A DNA stretch of 64,000 nt from Sphingobacterium puteale (lineage in GTDB: Bacteria > Bacteroidota > Bacteroidia > Sphingobacteriales > Sphingobacteriaceae), in contig NZ_RBWS01000017.1 of NCBI RefSeq assembly GCF_003627955.1, positions 1-64,000 of the forward strand, given 5' to 3'. Under the pieces are notes generated by a model. It was not told where the DNA came from and searched no databases. It was given only the letters and a program-made list of their open reading frames with translations. Position 1 is the stretch's first letter. Every line of letters starts with the position of its first letter. The translations under genes and the position numbers were made by a program. Below, piece by piece: positions 44,180 through 53,225 of the stretch.

Positions 44180-45400
44180 CTATATTAAATCACAACTACT
44201 TCCTGCTTCCATTGTTGTTTGATAAACACCATTTTCAATCCTTACCGGCTGTGCAAAATGAGATTTTAGGTGCGGGATGTGTTCAAGGAACAATGCTTGA
44301 TGACCAAGGCTTATGTGGTTGAACAGGACTAAATGCTGGTGCAGTTGCCCCATGTCCCCTACATGTGGGACTACCGGAATCCCATATTTGCGGCAAAGGA
44401 GACTGACACTTATAAACTCACTGACACCACCCACACGGACCGCGTCCACCTGTACAAAACCAGCAGCACCCAATTGCAGGTAATTTTTGAACACAATGCG
44501 GTTGGGTACATGTTCACCCATGGCGATCTTTATCGGCGCAATGGTATCGGTCAGTATTTTATGTGCAAAAATATCATCGGGATGAGTGGGTTCCTCCACC
44601 CAATAAGGATTCATCGTTTTAAGTTCCTGACATATTGCCAACGCTCGTGGTAAAGTCCACTGTTGGTTCGCATCCAACATCACAGTAGCCTGATCCCCTG
44701 CGACCTCCCGAACAATATGTGCTCTTCTGATATCACGGAGCGGATCTTCACTGCCCACTTTCAGTTTCATGGCTGTAAAACCATTGGCGATTGCGCGTTT
44801 ACAGTTTTCGCGAACCTGTTCATCAGAATAGTTAAACCAACCGACAGAGGTATCGTAACCGGTATACCCCTTTTCGATTATATGAATTCTTTCTTGCCGG
44901 TTTTGCCAATTTTCAGCAATTAACGCAATGGCCTCTTCCCGCGTAAGTTCATCTTCCAGGTAGGAAAGATCCAGTGTATTGACAATTTCTTCGGGAGAGA
45001 GATCTATTAACAGTTTCCAAAGCGGAACATCACGCGTTTTTGCCCATAAATCAAAGCAGGCATTTGTGACAGACGCTAATGCCAGATGTACAATACCTTT
45101 ATGTGGCCCCAGCCATCGGAATTGCTGTTCATTGCTCAAGGTGTTGAATATCGTACCGAAATTTGCCATGAGTTCTTCGATCGGCATTCCTTTGAGGCGT
45201 TCGGCGTAAAAAGATGCTGCCCGACAGACCAATTCATTTCCCGCACCTATCGTAAAAGCTAGTCCGGTTCCTATACGTCCTCTGTGATCTTTCAACCGTG
45301 TGACGGCATAGGAATATATAGGATCTTTGTGTACAGCATCACTCCCTGCTCCGGTACCTAAAGGAAATCGGCGGTCCTGTATATCGTAATTTATAATCAT
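44180..45400 (-). CDS. fucD: L-fuconate dehydratase (enolase superfamily)
   Basis: The 406-residue enzyme dehydrates L-fuconate to 2-keto-3-deoxy-L-fuconate. It begins DIQDRRFPLGTGAGSDAVHKDP, and GLAFTIGAGNE matches the FucD active-site loop. The catalytic lysines are Lys212 and Lys214 in MKLKVG, the metal ligands are Asp243, Glu269 and Glu296, and an Asp/His relay lies in VQVDAV and VPHVGD. Spacing agrees with known FucD proteins within 6 residues. It is the key enzyme of the operon. Confidence 0.92.
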   Translation of the reverse strand: MIINYDIQDRRFPLGTGAGSDAVHKDPIYSYAVTRLKDHRGRIGTGLAFTIGAGNELVCRAASFYAERLKGMPIEELMANFGTIFNTLSNEQQFRWLGPHKGIVHLALASVTNACFDLWAKTRDVPLWKLLIDLSPEEIVNTLDLSYLEDELTREEAIALIAENWQNRQERIHIIEKGYTGYDTSVGWFNYSDEQVRENCKRAIANGFTAMKLKVGSEDPLRDIRRAHIVREVAGDQATVMLDANQQWTLPRALAICQELKTMNPYWVEEPTHPDDIFAHKILTDTIAPIKIAMGEHVPNRIVFKNYLQLGAAGFVQVDAVRVGGVSEFISVSLLCRKYGIPVVPHVGDMGQLHQHLVLFNHISLGHQALFLEHIPHLKSHFAQPVRIENGVYQTTMEAGSSCDLI

Positions 45401-45434
45401 TCTGTTTCGTTGGTTTTAAAATTTTTGGATAGAT

Positions 45435-46487
45435 CTATTGTAGTTTCAATTTTTCCTTTAGTCTGAGTAGCAGATCAACATCCGTCTCTTTGATACGTCC
45501 ATTCCTATTTGGGCCGACGTTTAAGATCAGGATATTATCCTGCGCCGTTGCTGTTCGGTAGATCTCTTCCAGTTCCGCTAGTGTCTTATATTTTTTGTCG
45601 GTCGTATTGTAAAACCAGCGCTCCCCGAGTACCACTGTGGTCTCAAAAGGCATGTAATACGTATTTCCTTGCGCGGTAAAAAGTTTGGGATCTGGCACGA
45701 CAGGCAAATACGGATCTCCTAGACGGAAATCGCTCGGGAAATAACGTATCGGAAATAAATCCTGTTGCTCTTTGGGGAGTACAGTATGCTTATCTGCGTT
45801 TTCGGGACTACCAATACTCCAGTTGATACCGATCTGACATTGCGGAACCTTACTTTTGACCAAAGTATAGATCTCTTGTGCCGGCCACCTGTAATTCTCC
45901 TTTTCCCAGCCACCATCTAACCAGAGTTCAACAATATCTGTATACTTCTTGGTCATATCGAGCAATTCGTTCAATTGGTTCAGCATATAGGTATTATAGG
46001 CTTGATCAGCCTTTCTGTCTTTGACATCACCATTCTGCTTGCGGTCCCATAGCGAATAATAAAGTCCCAAGCGTATTCCCTGTGCCCGACATTCCTTGGC
46101 CAAAGCTTTCACTACATTGGTCTTATTCGCTGAACTAGCTACATCGTAAGTCGTATATTTACTATCCCATAAACAGAAACCATCGTGATGCTTAGATACC
46201 AGTATGATATATTTCATTCCCGCTGCTTTAGCTGTAGCGACCCATTGTTTGGCGTCGATCGTTGTCGGGGCATATGAACTCGTTGGTTTTGACCCATCTG
46301 TCCATTCTTGATCATGGAATGTATTTATACCAAAATGTATAAACATGCCATACCTTCTGTCGATCTGCTCCTGCTGAAATCTATTGAGTTTATCGGCAGC
46401 TGTTGGCACGATCGCTTTCGTCTGAGCGAAGACTTTAGATACCAATAAGCATAGGGTTAAATTAAAAAATACACGCTTTTTCATCAT
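45435..46487 (-). CDS. GH29 alpha-L-fucosidase
   Basis: The 350-residue protein has a signal peptide ending KVFAQ. The GH29 barrel includes MFIHFGINTFHDQEWTDG, SKHHDGFCLWDSKYTTYDV and VELWLDGGW, where Asp191 is the likely nucleophile. It removes terminal alpha-L-fucose from glycans in the periplasm or at the surface. It is shorter than many GH29 enzymes, which carry extra C-terminal domains. It belongs to the fucose operon, 34 nt upstream of FucD. Confidence 0.92.
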   Translation of the reverse strand: MMKKRVFFNLTLCLLVSKVFAQTKAIVPTAADKLNRFQQEQIDRRYGMFIHFGINTFHDQEWTDGSKPTSSYAPTTIDAKQWVATAKAAGMKYIILVSKHHDGFCLWDSKYTTYDVASSANKTNVVKALAKECRAQGIRLGLYYSLWDRKQNGDVKDRKADQAYNTYMLNQLNELLDMTKKYTDIVELWLDGGWEKENYRWPAQEIYTLVKSKVPQCQIGINWSIGSPENADKHTVLPKEQQDLFPIRYFPSDFRLGDPYLPVVPDPKLFTAQGNTYYMPFETTVVLGERWFYNTTDKKYKTLAELEEIYRTATAQDNILILNVGPNRNGRIKETDVDLLLRLKEKLKLQ

Positions 46488-46522
46488 TAATTTATTTTAG
46501 GTTCTTATTTCGATATTTTGGG

Positions 46523-46966
46523 CTAATCGGTATGAAAAACCTCTGTCATATCGGACCAGATGGCACTTTTTTCTTTTGCCTCCGGAAGCGGGTTTTGACA
46601 AGGATCAGTTTCTTTCCACCAGCGCTGTGTCTCGGCATCGGCAGCCATTCGTTGCATATCCGAGGAAAAATCTGTTCCTGTATACTCAAAATAACTGAAG
46701 AGATAATACTCGCCGGCTATCTCTTTCAGAAAAATAGAGTAATTCTGAATATGACATTCTTTGATTTTTTGCAGCACTGCTGGCCAGGCTTCCGCATGTA
46801 GCTTTTTATAGTAGGATAGTTTTTCAGCTTTTAAACCAGTAATTGAAGCATAACGCTTTACTGCAGCACGTTTTTTTTCTTGTGTGCAACCAAAAGCGAG
46901 TAAGGCTATTAAACCAATCAATACAAAGCGCTTAAAGGGAAATCGTTTTTTCAGTATCTTCATCAT
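46523..46966 (-). CDS. L-rhamnose/L-fucose mutarotase-like lipoprotein
   Basis: The 147-residue protein has an N-terminal lipobox (LLAFGC, Cys27) followed by a RhaM/DUF718 domain: KRYASITGLKAEKLSYYKKLHAEAWPAVLQKIKECHIQNYSIFL, YLFSYFEYTG and WWKETDPCQ. RhaM-type proteins interconvert sugar anomers. The lipid anchor is unusual, as most family members are cytoplasmic. It heads the fucose operon, 35 nt upstream of the fucosidase, and may act on fucose in the periplasm. Confidence 0.82.
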   Translation of the reverse strand: MMKILKKRFPFKRFVLIGLIALLAFGCTQEKKRAAVKRYASITGLKAEKLSYYKKLHAEAWPAVLQKIKECHIQNYSIFLKEIAGEYYLFSYFEYTGTDFSSDMQRMAADAETQRWWKETDPCQNPLPEAKEKSAIWSDMTEVFHTD

Positions 46967-47149
46967 ATTTAGGTATTCTTGTTGTCAATACTCCGCTAGA
47001 CATAGTGCTAAACTACGACAGGCAAAACAATAAAACTTCACTTAGATTGCTCAATACTGACACTATATTAACGGTATTTGGATTAGTGTTTTATAATTAT
47101 GACAAAATAGGCTATATTTAAATTCCTTTAAACAAAAATAACCAAGTAA

Positions 47150-48016
47150 ATGAAACCCGTTTTCACGAAAATATTAGCGGGATCAGAGATCGAGACATTC
47201 GCAACAAAGGAGGTTTGTCAGCCGTCTTTTTCCACTGAATTCCATTTTCATCGTGCTTGCCAGATGACTTACATTGTGCAAAGTGAAGGTAAACGAATTA
47301 TAGGTGACAGTATAGACAGCTATTTAACGGATGAATTGACTTTTTTAGGACCCGATCTGCCACATGTATGGCATAACGATAGCATGGATAAGGATTCTGT
47401 ACAGGTATCGCGTTCTATGGCGCTTTATATCGAACCTGAATTAATGGTCGAGGTGTTAGGGCATCTTTTCAAAACACATAAAATAGAGACATTTCTTACC
47501 GCATCTAAACGGGGCCTCTTATTTCAGGGCAAGACAAAAGAACAACTGAAAGGTAAACTGGAACAGATGATCCATCTCGATTATGGTATTCAAAAAACTA
47601 TTTTACTTCTTGAAATTATCGACTTGCTAATTACTACTGATGAATATGAATGTCTTTCCAGTCCGGGGTATACACATAATTACAGTTCGATGGACAATGA
47701 TAAAATTGACCGAATCTTTAAGTTTGTATTCAATAACTTTACAAAAGAGATTTCGTTGGATGAGGCTGCAACTTTAGCAAATATGTCCAAGCATTCCTTC
47801 TGTCGGTATTTTAAGTCCCGTACACAAAAGACCTTTGTGGAATTTGTCAATGAAGTACGTATCAGCGAATCATGTCGACTGATTGCTGAAAACAAATTGC
47901 AGATAACGAATATTGCCTTTGCCTGTGGATTCAACAGTCTTTCTAATTTCAACAAGATTTTTAAATCCATCAAAGGGATTACGCCAAGTATGTATAGAAC
48001 GCAACTACAGACTTAA
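47150..48016 (+). CDS. AraC family transcriptional regulator, probable fucose operon activator
   Basis: The 288-residue protein has an N-terminal cupin-like ligand-binding region (about 1-150; DEFTFLGPDLPHVWHND type) and a C-terminal double helix-turn-helix: EISLDEAATLANMSKHSFCRYFKSRT and ITNIAFACGFNSLSNFNKIFKSIKGITPSMYR. It is divergent from the fucose operon across 183 nt, a typical arrangement for an activator responding to the operon's sugar. The ligand is inferred from context. Confidence 0.88.
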   Translation: MKPVFTKILAGSEIETFATKEVCQPSFSTEFHFHRACQMTYIVQSEGKRIIGDSIDSYLTDELTFLGPDLPHVWHNDSMDKDSVQVSRSMALYIEPELMVEVLGHLFKTHKIETFLTASKRGLLFQGKTKEQLKGKLEQMIHLDYGIQKTILLLEIIDLLITTDEYECLSSPGYTHNYSSMDNDKIDRIFKFVFNNFTKEISLDEAATLANMSKHSFCRYFKSRTQKTFVEFVNEVRISESCRLIAENKLQITNIAFACGFNSLSNFNKIFKSIKGITPSMYRTQLQT

Positions 48017-48038
48017 AGAAAACTTACATAAATGCACA

Positions 48039-48058
48039 TTATTGCTGCTTAGCAATAA
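48039..48058. terminator. Hairpin between convergent genes
   Basis: A perfect 8-bp stem (TTATTGCT / AGCAATAA) with a GCTT tetraloop lies between the AraC gene and the convergent FAD/Rieske pseudogene. There is no long T run, so termination is moderate at best. Confidence 0.45.
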
Positions 48059-48062
48059 GTGG

Positions 48063-49392
48063 TTATTTGTTTACACGCAAGAGTCCTGATATAGCAGGGC
48101 CATTTAATAACTTACCATCGATATCAAAACGGGATCCATGGCAGGGACAATCCCAGGATCTTTCCGAGGCGTTCCAGCTTACTGTACAACCCATATGGGG
48201 GCAAATTGAACTAACACAGTGTAACGCCCCTTGCTTATCTCGGTAAGCAGCAAAGGTTTTGCCGTCGTAATTCACGATCCTGCCCTCCTCCGGATGTATA
48301 TCTTTAAATTCGTTTATCTTGTCTATTGCGAATTTATCCATAACAAAATGTTGAGCGGCACTCCATCCCTCCGATAGTAAACTCTTAGCACTCGCGATTG
48401 GCTTGATACGGGCTGGAGATAACAATTTGGATAAGGGTGTTTCTTTGCCCTGTAGTAAGTCTGGAATAATTAGAGACGCCATTGATCCGAAAGTCATGCC
48501 ATTTCCGCCGTACCCCGTCGCGATATAGATGTTATGTTCGCTAGGCATGCGGCCTATAAAGGGTAGACCATCAGCTGAAACATAATACTGTGATGACCAT
48601 TGTGCAACGACTTCTTCGTATTGAAATTGTTTGTCCACTAACGCTTTGAGGTCAACAAAATGCTGCTCGGTATCTTTTTCATCCCCTGTTTTATGGTCGA
48701 AGCCACCTGCAATAAGATAGTACTTGTCGCCATCACTGTGATATCTAAAGTAATGATAAGGGTCATACAAATCTGCTGTCTGCGCAAGCATTTGTGGTTC
48801 CTGTAAGAGTTTCACTGTAAGCACGTAACTCCGATAGGGCGCTACCAACAAGTCAAACCTATTTTTTCCGGGGGGTATATGGGTAGCCCAAACGATATTT
48901 TTTGCTGTAAAAATGTGTCTATCACTCGTTTTCAATGTGATTTTGTCATCGTGATGTTGATAATCGACAATTGACTGATTTGTCAAGATTGCTCCGCCGC
49001 CTTTTCTAAAGGCATCTAAGATTCCGAGTAAATATTTCAATGGATGAAATTGTGCTTGTCCCTCAATCCGGATAGCTTTTATAAAAGGCAGGTTGAAAGG
49101 AAGAGTACTGCTTGGCGTAGTTTTTACACCCAATTGTTGATGGGCTGAAAGTATGCGCGTCGTAAAAATTATTGATATGAGCCGTTGTTCCACCCGTGGT
49201 ACCGAAACCAGGGTTTTCCTTGTCCAGAAGCAAACATTTGAAACCCGTATCCTGTAGTTCCTTGGCGAGCGTCACACCCGTGATACCCGCCCCAACTATA
49301 ATTGTATCAAATTCCAAATCGCTGAAATCTGTTGGAAAATTTTGCCCATCAATCGTCTGCCAAAAGCTGTTGTTACTACCGTCACGTTTCAT
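48063..49392 (-). pseudogene. FAD-dependent oxidoreductase with Rieske domain, internally deleted
   Basis: The first part, from 49392, encodes the N-terminal FAD motif DTIIVGAGITGVTLAKELQ and GFGTTGGTTAHINNFYDA, then leaves the family pattern. A second frame from about 49170 resumes with ILSAHQQLGVKTTPSSTLPF, GQAQFHPLKYL and GYGGNGMTFGSMA. It ends with a Rieske [2Fe-2S] domain (CPHMGC and CPCHGS). Related proteins have about 70-90 more residues at this point. A deletion of roughly 240 nt plus frame change is inferred. The intact family is often a DadA-like oxidase with electron input from the Rieske centre. Confidence 0.78.
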
Positions 49393-49597
49393 ATTGGATG
49401 CAGTTTAAAGGCTGGGAAACTAGTTCCCGGTCTTTGGTGATATAACTAATTATGATTTGTACGAAAAGAACCAGCCCTAGAGCTAATCGTTTTACGATTA
49501 AATACTTAAAAAAAGGAAGAAATACGTCATCCGCTACCAAATCAAACGATCCAATTTCAGGCATTGTTCTTCTCGAAACAGAAAACAAAAAATAAAA

Positions 49598-50374
49598 GTG
49601 ATGACAGATAATCTCAACGACTATGTAAATTCCATTATCCCTACTTGGATAAAGAATAAAAAAATAATGGTCACTGGTGGTACTACTGGTATTGGACGCG
49701 CCACCGCACTTCTTTTAGCAGCCTTGGGTAACGACGTTTTTATATGTGGGCATCATGAACAGCAACTCGAGGATACCTTGCGTGATTTTGATAAATTGAA
49801 TGTTGGAGGTTCACTGACAGGAATAGTCATAGATTTAGCCACCGAAGAAGGCATACAGGAACTTTTCAAAAAATTTGACAGCATGTATGACCGGCTGGAT
49901 ATCCTTATTAATAATGCCGCTATCGCTTTTCAATCTGTCAAAGATGGTAGTTATAACGATCAGGCTTACATTTTACGAACCAACGTCCTCGCGTACCTTG
50001 CTTGTGCTCAGGCAGCCTTGTATCGGATGGAACCCAGGGGATCAGGACATATCGTCAATGTAGGATCCATGAGTGCAGATATACGCGAGGCGCAAAGTTC
50101 GGTTTATGTATGTACCAAAGGTGGTATCCAGGCCTTTACAGAATCGTTACGCAAAGAAGCGAATCCGAAAGGTATACAGATTTCCTTGATTGAACCGGGT
50201 GCTGTTGGAACAGATATGCAACCCTACCCCCCTGACGAGCAGCGCAAAAAAATTGAAACCATGGAGATGCTGTTCGCCGAAGATATCGCCAGAGCTATCG
50301 TATTTACGATTTCTCAGCCAATACGCACCTCAATTGTCAGTATGCAGGTTAAACCTCTACGTCAAATTATATAG
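49598..50374 (+). CDS. SDR family oxidoreductase
   Basis: The 258-residue protein shows TGGTTGIG (26-33) for NAD(P) binding, NNAA at 105-108, Ser157 and the intact catalytic Tyr170-x-x-x-Lys174 in YVCTKGG. It acts in the cytoplasm on an unknown carbonyl or alcohol. It is divergent from the broken FAD/Rieske gene and 129 nt upstream of the iron-permease-like gene. The start at 49598 (MMTDNLNDY) fits the spacing. Confidence 0.88.
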   Translation: MMTDNLNDYVNSIIPTWIKNKKIMVTGGTTGIGRATALLLAALGNDVFICGHHEQQLEDTLRDFDKLNVGGSLTGIVIDLATEEGIQELFKKFDSMYDRLDILINNAAIAFQSVKDGSYNDQAYILRTNVLAYLACAQAALYRMEPRGSGHIVNVGSMSADIREAQSSVYVCTKGGIQAFTESLRKEANPKGIQISLIEPGAVGTDMQPYPPDEQRKKIETMEMLFAEDIARAIVFTISQPIRTSIVSMQVKPLRQII

Positions 50375-50502
50375 CGTGTGTCTCAGGCTTTGACTGTAGT
50401 TATTATCGATTTACAAACTAAATAATTCTGCTCTACAGAATTTAGCAGACTGTTTACGAAACAAATTGATCAGCACTATTGTCCCAATAAAAATTAGAAA
50501 AC

Positions 50503-50985
50503 ATGAAAAAAAAGAAAAATTTGTTTGAACGATTTTCAAACTGGGCTACACATGCAACCGGAAGTTCAGCAGCGTTTATTCTGGCTACATCCACTGTTGT
50601 TGTCTGGGCGGTCAGCGGCCCCATCTTTGATTACTCCGAGACCTGGCAACTAGTTATCAATACAGGTACAACAATTATTACCTTTCTCATGGTATTTCTG
50701 ATTCAAAAATCACAGAATAAAGATTCCAAGGCAATTCATTTAAAACTCAATGAGCTGATTGCTTCTCATGAAGGGACGAGCAACCGAATGGTAAGTCTAG
50801 AGGATCTGAGCGAGGCAGAGTTGGATCAACTCGCTAAATTTTATGCGCATATTGCCAAACTTGCCCTTGAAGAAAGTGACCTAACCTGTACCCACTCTAT
50901 TGATGCAGCTCAAGAAAATCATGACTTTAAGAGTAAATTCCGTCAAAAAAGAAATGAAAGTGACCGGAACAAAAAACAACAATAA
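50503..50985 (+). CDS. Low-affinity iron permease family protein
   Basis: The 160-residue protein has a basic start, two membrane helices (about 24-45 and 50-68) with FILATSTVVVWAVSGPIFDYS and the conserved NTGTTIITFLMVFLIQKSQNKDSKAIHLKLNEL. It then has a soluble C-terminal helix with many charged residues. The family name comes from a yeast iron transporter, but bacterial relatives are of unknown function. It begins the envelope/stress island. Confidence 0.85.
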   Translation: MKKKKNLFERFSNWATHATGSSAAFILATSTVVVWAVSGPIFDYSETWQLVINTGTTIITFLMVFLIQKSQNKDSKAIHLKLNELIASHEGTSNRMVSLEDLSEAELDQLAKFYAHIAKLALEESDLTCTHSIDAAQENHDFKSKFRQKRNESDRNKKQQ

Positions 50986-51002
50986 TCCCCAGGGCTGGGG
51001 AT
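50985..51002 (+). terminator. GC-rich hairpin after iron-permease-like gene
   Basis: ATCCCCAG and CTGGGGAT arms, close together, overlap the stop codon region of the preceding gene. No long T run follows, so it may be a weak terminator or an mRNA-end stabiliser. Confidence 0.4.
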
Positions 51003-51090
51003 ATTGCCTTTAGGGTTGACCACCGCCACCAGCAGCCCCATAAATCTGAGCATTTTTTATCTTCCTTATTTTATCATTTTGTATAAAAAA

Positions 51091-51111
51091 GGGCTCAACT
51101 TGGTTGAGCCC
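51091..51111 (-). terminator. Intrinsic terminator, minus strand
   Basis: A perfect 9-bp stem (GGGCTCAAC / GTTGAGCCC, 3-nt loop) is followed on the minus strand by T6. It lies 40 nt after the stop of the small membrane protein gene. Confidence 0.85.
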
Positions 51112-51151
51112 AATAGCTATTGAATGCTAATTTTCTCTTTTAATGTCAGAA

Positions 51152-51382
51152 CTAATCGTGTCCCTCCGTTTTTACAATTTTATTATAGATGCCTAATAAT
51201 AGAAATGGCGCTGCCCATTGCCCTACAAACAAGGCTGTCTTATCGTGCATCATACATTTTAAAGCGGCTGATACGCCCATAGAAAGTAGTGCAGCGCCTA
51301 AAAATAGCGTGGAGGGAATTTTAGAAGTTTGTTCTTCGATTTTTTTGGTGATTTCACCTTCGTTTCCTGTTGTTAATGCCAT
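51152..51382 (-). CDS. Small membrane protein, 76 residues
   Basis: The protein has a soluble acidic N-terminus (MALTTGNEGEITKKIEEQ), then a hydrophobic span STLFLGAALLSMGVSAAL and a second span LFVGQWAAPFLLLGIYNKIV, ending KTEGHD. I recall similar two-helix small proteins in Bacteroidota but no function. It has its own terminator. The divergent 375-bp region to its right probably holds its promoter. Confidence 0.75.
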   Translation of the reverse strand: MALTTGNEGEITKKIEEQTSKIPSTLFLGAALLSMGVSAALKCMMHDKTALFVGQWAAPFLLLGIYNKIVKTEGHD

Positions 51383-51758
51383 AATATCTGTGTTTAGTGA
51401 TTATTTAAAAATTTCTAAATCTTTTTGTTTTATGCTTATTCCGCCTTTGAGTTCAGATTTGTATCGGCAAGTGCTGTCAAATCGCGGTTACTGTTGCCAT
51501 AATATTTATATGTTTATGCTCAAAGAGCGGTTCGTTAAATAAAGAGAGGCAAGAGTTTATTCGTTCATCCGCCAGCCTCGAAATCGCCAAAACACGCATA
51601 TATCCAGCATAAAAAGTAAAAACACGTTATCGACGCGATGAAAACGTATTGCATAAAGTGCATTATATTTAAGTAAAAACCGGTTCGGAATGAGTACTAA
51701 TTCTTCTAACTATATCGATACTGCACATGTTTATTAGATGAACTAAAAACAAAAAAAG
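51383..51758. other. 376-bp divergent intergenic region
   Basis: It lies between a leftward small membrane protein gene and a rightward acidic-protein gene and should hold both promoters. No palindrome or coding frame of note was found. Confidence 0.45.
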
Positions 51759-52079
51759 ATGAATAAAATTCAATCAGCGCATAAACAGTATCAAGGCATA
51801 CTGATTGTTGCATTTACTGTGATAAGCCAGGTCGGTCCAGAAGATTTTCCGGCTGATATCCCAGAGCGACCCGAGGAAGAATTGCCTGAAAATGATCCAA
51901 ACGATAAACCAGAAATTAATCAGGATGATTTGGACTCCGAAGAAGAACTAGACCTAGATGAAGGGGAAGAAATTCCTGAATTAGATGAACAGGAAATTGA
52001 CGAAGAAGCGAATGATGCTGAAGGTGTTCCTTTGGAACCTCGGAATCCACCTTCGGACTTAAATGAAACAACAATTTAG
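51759..52079 (+). CDS. Highly acidic hypothetical protein, 106 residues
   Basis: The first 30 residues are neutral or weakly hydrophobic (GILIVAFTVISQVGPEDF). The rest is dominated by Asp, Glu, Pro and Asn, with runs such as SEEELDLDEGEEIPELDEQEIDEE. It is probably disordered and could bind cations or coat the cell. No domain was recognised. A 13-bp-stem terminator follows 16 nt after the stop, which supports a real gene. Confidence 0.65.
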   Translation: MNKIQSAHKQYQGILIVAFTVISQVGPEDFPADIPERPEEELPENDPNDKPEINQDDLDSEEELDLDEGEEIPELDEQEIDEEANDAEGVPLEPRNPPSDLNETTI

Positions 52080-52094
52080 CATGAAAAGGTGCAA

Positions 52095-52127
52095 ATGGGC
52101 TAATATTTATAACCAATATTAGCCCAT
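52095..52127. terminator. Strong terminator between convergent genes
   Basis: A perfect 13-bp stem (ATGGGCTAATATT / AATATTAGCCCAT) with a 7-nt loop is followed by a T-containing stretch. It separates the acidic-protein gene from the convergent response regulator. Confidence 0.8.
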
Positions 52128-52164
52128 GTCTCTGTTTTATTAAACTATATGGAAGAATAATTTA

Positions 52165-52830
52165 TTAATTCAAAAGTTTGGTTTTAAATCCAAATCGGAT
52201 CAATCCGGCCGTATTTCTGGAACTGGTTTTTTCCAACAGCTGTTGTCGATGTCCCTCTACGGTACGCTTACTTAAAAATATTTGATCCGCTATTTCAGCA
52301 TTGGTATACCCTTCTGCGATTCGTTCCAAAACTAAAATTTCGCGATCAGAAAGCTCATATCTTGCCATAACATCATCTCTATTTACTTCTTCGGGAATAT
52401 GTGAGGCAGAATAGTCTATCAGTTGAAAAGCGAGTGCCGAACTGATATAACGCTCTCCCCGTTGGACCTGTTTAAGACCAAATAAAATTTCGTCAACATG
52501 TGAACTTTTAAGCAAGTAACCATCAGCACCCATACTGAAAGCTTCAGATGCAAGATGAAAACTGGCATCCATTGTCAATATAACAAGTTTTATTTCCGGG
52601 AAGCGCATTTTTACCGTCTTAATAAATTGTATTCCATCCATTATATCCATATGGATATCAGTAAGAATAAGGTCCGGCTGAGTGGCTCGGGCGAGATACT
52701 CAAGGGCATCTTTACCATTTTCTGCCTCTGCAATTACAGTTATATCCTCTTGAGCCTCTAAAATTAATCGGAAACCTGAACGTACCAACGCGTGGTCGTC
52801 TACTAAAAGTAACTGTGCCATAGCTATCAA
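52165..52830 (-). CDS. NarL/FixJ-type response regulator
   Basis: The 221-residue protein has a receiver domain with LLLVDDHALVRSGFR, phosphoacceptor Asp58 in ILTDIHMDIMDG and the conserved Lys in YLLKSSH. A LuxR helix-turn-helix follows: LSDREILVLERIAEGYTNAEIADQIFLSKRTVEGHRQQLLEKT. A second Met at residue 4 is an equally good start. No histidine kinase adjoins it. It is closely similar to the regulator at 60383-61039, which suggests a duplication. Confidence 0.92.
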   Translation of the reverse strand: MIAMAQLLLVDDHALVRSGFRLILEAQEDITVIAEAENGKDALEYLARATQPDLILTDIHMDIMDGIQFIKTVKMRFPEIKLVILTMDASFHLASEAFSMGADGYLLKSSHVDEILFGLKQVQRGERYISSALAFQLIDYSASHIPEEVNRDDVMARYELSDREILVLERIAEGYTNAEIADQIFLSKRTVEGHRQQLLEKTSSRNTAGLIRFGFKTKLLN

Positions 52831-53225
52831 TTTGTAGTTTAAGTATGATTAAATTATTTTTTACAAAAACAACATTACGCTCAAAAAAGTTTTTAGACTA
52901 ATTATCCCGCACTTTTTATCGGTTGTTCATAAAGTCGATTGCTATAAGTAGACAACTGTTTTTCTATGGATAACGCACTTCTACTATGGAATTGCGTATC
53001 AGTATCAAGTTTTGTTTTAAATACGTAAAATTATGGTTTTCAAAACGCTAAGCTATTGAACCATGTTCCTAAAGAAAATGAACCATTATAGGAAGCGCTT
53101 ATGTTTACTTCAATAATTATAGGTATCGTCTTTATTCTGGTTGCCACTTACATTATCATTAATTATAGGCATCGAAAAAGCGGTACCCGAAACAGAAAGA
53201 ATCGTTAATATTAAATAATTGTATT
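52831..53225. other. 395-bp region between regulator and DUF4142 gene
   Basis: It is divergent and AT-rich. The right part contains a 35-codon frame (53101-53208) with one membrane span. No strong terminator or RNA structure was found elsewhere. Confidence 0.5.
53101..53208 (+). CDS. Single-span micropeptide, 35 residues
   Basis: The frame encodes MFTSIIIGIVFILVATYIII followed by a basic tail NYRHRKSGTRNRKNR. This is a hydrophobic helix with positive charges on the inner side, as in small membrane regulators. An AGGAAG sequence stands 5-10 nt before the ATG. It lies 17 nt upstream of the DUF4142 gene, so the two may be cotranscribed. No family was recognised. Confidence 0.5.
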   Translation: MFTSIIIGIVFILVATYIIINYRHRKSGTRNRKNR

